Shown one piece after another: positions 7,040 to 8,834 of a stretch of DNA of 8,834 nt. The first letter of the stretch is position 1. Every line of letters begins with the position of its first letter. The position numbers and the translations under genes were made by a program. Source of the DNA: Deltaproteobacteria bacterium (GTDB taxonomy: Bacteria > Desulfobacterota > Syntrophorhabdia > Syntrophorhabdales > Syntrophorhabdaceae); NCBI GenBank assembly GCA_003506795.1, contig DNYO01000341.1, positions 1 through 8,834 of the forward strand. Reading direction: 5' to 3'. The notes beneath the pieces are model-generated. The model saw nothing but the letters and a program-made list of their open reading frames with translations. It had not been told where the DNA came from and searched no databases.

Positions 7040-7204
7040 ATGGACATATTTCTGACGGATGAAGAATTACAGAGAGAAAAGGATCTCTTCGGACCATGGC
7101 AGGAGACATATGAGACCCTGCAGCCGAGGACCTGCGAAATAAAGGATTTTGTCCCGGACACGGGGGAGGACAGCGACAGACCGAAACCCCCGCCATCCTG
7201 TTGA
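7040..7204 (+). CDS. Small protein of unknown function (54 aa)
   Basis: This short gene starts 12 bases after the fusion enzyme stop and has a strong Shine-Dalgarno, GGGAGG (7027-7032), seven bases before its ATG. The protein begins MDIFLTDEELQREKDLFGPW and ends in DRPKPPPSC. The N-terminal half is an acidic helix-like segment with GPW at 18-20; the C-terminal half is Pro/Asp-rich and probably disordered. Cysteines are C32 and C54. I recognise no family. Tight spacing, a good ribosome binding site and operon position support it as real. It could be a small partner or chaperone of the upstream enzyme, but that is a guess. Confidence 0.6.
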   Translation: MDIFLTDEELQREKDLFGPWQETYETLQPRTCEIKDFVPDTGEDSDRPKPPPSC

Positions 7205-7243
7205 CGAATACCGCAATACTTTATTGGAAGAGAGGGACACGCA

Positions 7244-7786
7244 ATGGCTGAGCAGATATCTCAGGAAGAAAGACAGGAAATACTGGACAGGGTTGAAAGA
7301 CGGGCTGCCGCATACGACTACGAATTCTCCGGATGCGGCCAGATGGTACTTCTGGCCCTCCAGCAGGAATTCAAACTCGCAACGGGAATGACGATCTTCA
7401 AGGCACTGACCTTCGGCGGCCGGGCTACCTCGGGCATAGGACAGGTCTGCGGGGCCCTTGTCGGCGGAGTGCTGGCGCTGGGCCTGGCTTCCGGCAGGGA
7501 CAAACTGGAAGATACCATATGGCCCGAGCCGGGAAACAAGGGAGAGACCGGGTTTCCGAGGTCCGTGGAGATCGTGAGGCAATTCTACAGAAAATATCAC
7601 GATGAATTTGGAAGTTTCCAGTGTGCCGAGATCCAGGCGAAGCTGCTCGGGAAGAGCTACGATCCTGAAAATAAAGAAGAGGCCCTGAGATTTGAGCATG
7701 AGGGCGGACGTGAAGCCTGCTCAAAATGCGCGGGAAAGTCTGCGCGGCTTGCGGCAGAGACTCTCCTGGAAATGCCCCGCCGCTAG
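7244..7786 (+). CDS. C_GCAxxG_C_C family protein (putative redox protein)
   Basis: This 180-aa soluble protein resembles the C_GCAxxG_C_C family, named for its conserved cysteine pattern. Visible features are SGCGQMVLLALQQEF (C31), GGRATSGIGQVCGALVGG (C69), a glycine-rich helix ALGLASG, then FGSFQCAEIQ (C127) and a terminal CSKC (C159, C162). The first motif reads GCGQ rather than the usual GCA. The family has no firmly established activity known to me; its members often lie beside oxidoreductases, and the cysteines suggest a redox or metal role. GAGGG (7232-7236) lies seven bases before the ATG. It is the last gene of the operon, 39 bases after the 54-aa gene. Possible jobs are electron transfer or cofactor maturation for the flavoenzymes. 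Confidence 0.8.
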   Translation: MAEQISQEERQEILDRVERRAAAYDYEFSGCGQMVLLALQQEFKLATGMTIFKALTFGGRATSGIGQVCGALVGGVLALGLASGRDKLEDTIWPEPGNKGETGFPRSVEIVRQFYRKYHDEFGSFQCAEIQAKLLGKSYDPENKEEALRFEHEGGREACSKCAGKSARLAAETLLEMPRR

Positions 7787-7821
7787 AACAGGCAGGGCCA
7801 TCCCGAAATCGAAGATCATGT

Positions 7822-7901
7822 GTCGGACGGCGGAAAATCCTGCTTCCCCGAAAATATGGCAGGGCTCCCATTTACCCCACCTACACCTGCCGCCGTCCGA
7901 C
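7822..7901 (+). repeat. 12-bp perfect inverted repeat downstream of the operon
   Basis: GTCGGACGGCGG (7822-7833) and CCGCCGTCCGAC (7890-7901) are exact reverse complements separated by 56 bases. Inside, CCTGC (7839-7843) can pair with GCAGG (7859-7863). Transcribed, this would fold into a GC-rich outer stem with an inner hairpin. It lies between the operon stop and the terminator, so it may be a 3' UTR structure that protects the mRNA, a processing site, or a repetitive extragenic element. No T-run follows. Confidence 0.6.
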
Positions 7902-7972
7902 TCTAATATCAGTCGCGATCATGACCTCCTTCCAATCACGACGCCTGTGTGCCGGTATATTTGACTCCCTCC

Positions 7973-7994
7973 GTCAAGGCGTTCCTTGACTTTT
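7973..7994 (+). terminator. Rho-independent terminator of the redox operon
   Basis: GTCAAGG (7973-7979) pairs perfectly with CCTTGAC (7984-7990) around the 4-base loop CGTT, followed at once by TTTT (7991-7994). It lies 186 bases after the last operon gene and 25 before the next ATG. It probably separates the two transcripts. The T-run is short, so some readthrough is possible. Confidence 0.65.
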
Positions 7995-8019
7995 GACTCA
8001 CACCGTCGCACCATAAGGG

Positions 8020-8529
8020 ATGAAAGTTCTTACACCCTTGATAACCGCTTTCCGACCCTCATATCGATTTCACCTCATTTTCACCCTCATGGTCGTCGCA
8101 CTCGTTGCCTCTCCTTTTTCCGTCGATGCCGTTGACCTTCCCGGTGTCAGCGTGACCTTCCATGATGGAAAGAAGAAGGAACTCTGCCGCTTTGAGGCCG
8201 AGACGGCGATAACACCGGAGCAGCAGGTCCGGGGGTTGATGTTCAGAACATCGATGCGCCGCCGTACCGGCATGCTTTTCATCAATGACCGGGACGACAT
8301 GCATTACTTCTGGATGAAGAACACCTATATTCCCCTGGACATGATCTTCATAAACGGGCGTTATGAGGTGGTCCATGTACACAAGGGAGCCCGCCCCCAC
8401 GACGAGACGCAGATCGGTTCCCGCTATCCTGCCCGGTACATCCTGGAGGTGAATGCGGGTGAAGCGAAGGAATGCTTCATCGCCCCTGGTGTCAAGGCAC
8501 GATTCGATAGAATGGCCGCCGATCGCTAG
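8020..8529 (+). CDS. DUF192 family exported protein
   Basis: This 169-aa protein has an N-terminal signal-like segment: basic residues R12/R16, a hydrophobic core at 19-33, and a possible cleavage site after SVDA (34-37). It should be periplasmic or envelope-associated. The DUF192 signature is complete: VRGLMFRTSM (70-79), TGMLFIN (83-89), FWMKNTYIPLDMIFI (97-111) and YILEVNAGEA (140-149). The family is widespread and lacks a firm biochemical role. The start is uncertain: AAGGG directly touches the ATG at 8020 and leaves no spacer, so translation may be weak. ATG at 8089 would lose the signal peptide and has no Shine-Dalgarno. The gene lies beyond the operon terminator and is probably unrelated to the redox genes. 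No clear promoter was found. Confidence 0.9.
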   Translation: MKVLTPLITAFRPSYRFHLIFTLMVVALVASPFSVDAVDLPGVSVTFHDGKKKELCRFEAETAITPEQQVRGLMFRTSMRRRTGMLFINDRDDMHYFWMKNTYIPLDMIFINGRYEVVHVHKGARPHDETQIGSRYPARYILEVNAGEAKECFIAPGVKARFDRMAADR

Positions 8530-8542
8530 GGACCCGGCGAAG

Positions 8543-8587
8543 TTTTCCACAGCGATTGTGGATTTCCTGTTGATAAATTGTTGAAAT
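8543..8587. promoter_or_regulatory. Cluster of DnaA-box-like 9-mers
   Basis: TTTTCCACA (8543-8551, + strand) exactly fits the relaxed DnaA box TTWTNCACA. On the other strand follow AAATCCACA (8557-8565), TTATCAACA (8568-8576) and ATTTCAACA (8579-8587), each with one or two differences from the consensus. The last three start exactly 11 bp apart, about one helical turn. A weaker match, TCATCCACT, is at 8597-8605 on the minus strand. Such clusters mark replication origins or DnaA-regulated promoters; dnaA itself is not in the window. Confidence 0.4.
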
Positions 8588-8717
8588 ACGGTCCTAAGTG
8601 GATGATGCGAAACGAATTTGCTCTGATTGCCTTATGGCAGTGCAAGGCTAAAACCAAAGTGATTTCAATAACTATAGAAATAACTTACCAGTCCCATTCG
8701 TTTTGGCAATGAAAGGC

Positions 8718-8756
8718 TTTTTATAGGTCATATAGGTCCTATAGGACCTATAAAAA
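8718..8756. repeat. Palindrome with 12-bp arms built on ATAGGTC repeats
   Basis: TTTTTATAGGTC (8718-8729) and GACCTATAAAAA (8745-8756) are perfect inverted arms with a 15-base centre. A nested, perfect 22-bp palindrome occupies 8731-8752. The heptamer ATAGGTC occurs at 8723-8729, 8732-8738, 8772-8778, and inverted at 8745-8751. The T-run is on the 5' side and the A-run on the 3' side for both strands, so it does not look like a terminator. It may be a binding site for a dimeric protein or an iteron-like element. Confidence 0.65.
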
Positions 8757-8834
8757 CGCCGAAACCCGGCCATAGGTCTGCTACGGTGCCGTCCGGCGAT
8801 TTCCACCTGTGGGAAGCGAGGACAAAACTATTGA

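Larger units (their letters stand above)
8530..8834. other. Non-coding tail with origin-like features
   Basis: This 305-base stretch has no convincing open frame on either strand. It holds a cluster of DnaA-box-like 9-mers (8543-8587), an AT-rich segment (about 8610-8760) and a strong palindromic repeat (8718-8756). It also has a hairpin, TGCC-TTAT-GGCA (8628-8639), and a TTCCACC/TGTGGGAA dyad near 8801-8815. Reading continues beyond the window, so the next gene is unknown. Confidence 0.6.

Noticed and set aside
7881..7922. Minus-strand ATG next to a GGAGG-like sequence near 7922
   Set aside because: The frame closes after 13 codons and the spacer is only two bases, so it is not a usable gene. 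It could be a chance or decayed remnant.
7692..7989. Two overlapping + strand frames after the C_GCAxxG_C_C gene
   Set aside because: They begin inside that gene in other frames and run across the inverted repeat and into the terminator; neither resembles a protein family.
8610..8710. AAACGAAT/ATTCGTTT and ATTGCC/GGCAAT inverted repeats as mobile-element ends
   Set aside because: The arms are short, interleaved rather than nested, and enclose no gene or target-site duplication.
1..8834. CRISPR arrays, tRNA/rRNA genes, insertion sequences
   Set aside because: No regularly spaced direct repeats, tRNA-like folds, rRNA motifs or transposase-like frames were seen on either strand.

Overview
The window looks like chromosomal DNA of an anaerobic bacterium with moderately high GC. 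It is probably a Desulfobacterota/deltaproteobacterial type such as a syntroph, an aromatic-compound degrader or a relative of sulfate reducers. That placement is inferred from gene content only: a TRAP transporter, an AprA-like flavoprotein with its own ferredoxin, a GlcD-HdrD-type FAD/Fe-S fusion and a C_GCAxxG_C_C protein. All recognised genes lie on the + strand.

Layout: (1) 1-417, the 3' end of a TRAP transporter large permease (DctM type). (2) 583-1290, a FadR-subfamily GntR regulator with its own extended -10 promoter. (3) 1291-1638, a regulatory gap holding a weak terminator-like hairpin, a strong sigma70-type promoter, a perfect FadR-type operator (TGGTTAGACCA) just downstream of the predicted transcription start, and a structured leader. 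(4) 1639-7786, an apparent six-gene operon: AprA-like flavoprotein, two-cluster ferredoxin with an altered second cluster, 89-aa acidic orphan, 901-aa FAD/Fe-S fusion oxidoreductase, 54-aa orphan, and C_GCAxxG_C_C protein. It ends in a 12-bp inverted repeat and a Rho-independent terminator. (5) 8020-8529, an exported DUF192 protein. (6) 8530-8834, a non-coding tail with DnaA-box-like 9-mers on an 11-bp pitch, an AT-rich stretch and a strong palindrome made of ATAGGTC repeats.

Working model (inference): the TRAP system imports an organic acid. The GntR regulator senses it or a product and releases the operon. The operon makes a flavoprotein:ferredoxin pair resembling dissimilatory AprBA, plus a 2-hydroxyacid-dehydrogenase-like flavoprotein fused to an HdrD/GlpC-type electron-transfer unit. 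The two flavoenzymes may exchange electrons. No substrate can be named from sequence. The operon as a unit is the best candidate here for an undescribed system, and the 3' tail is the second place worth checking, as a possible replication origin or DnaA-controlled region.
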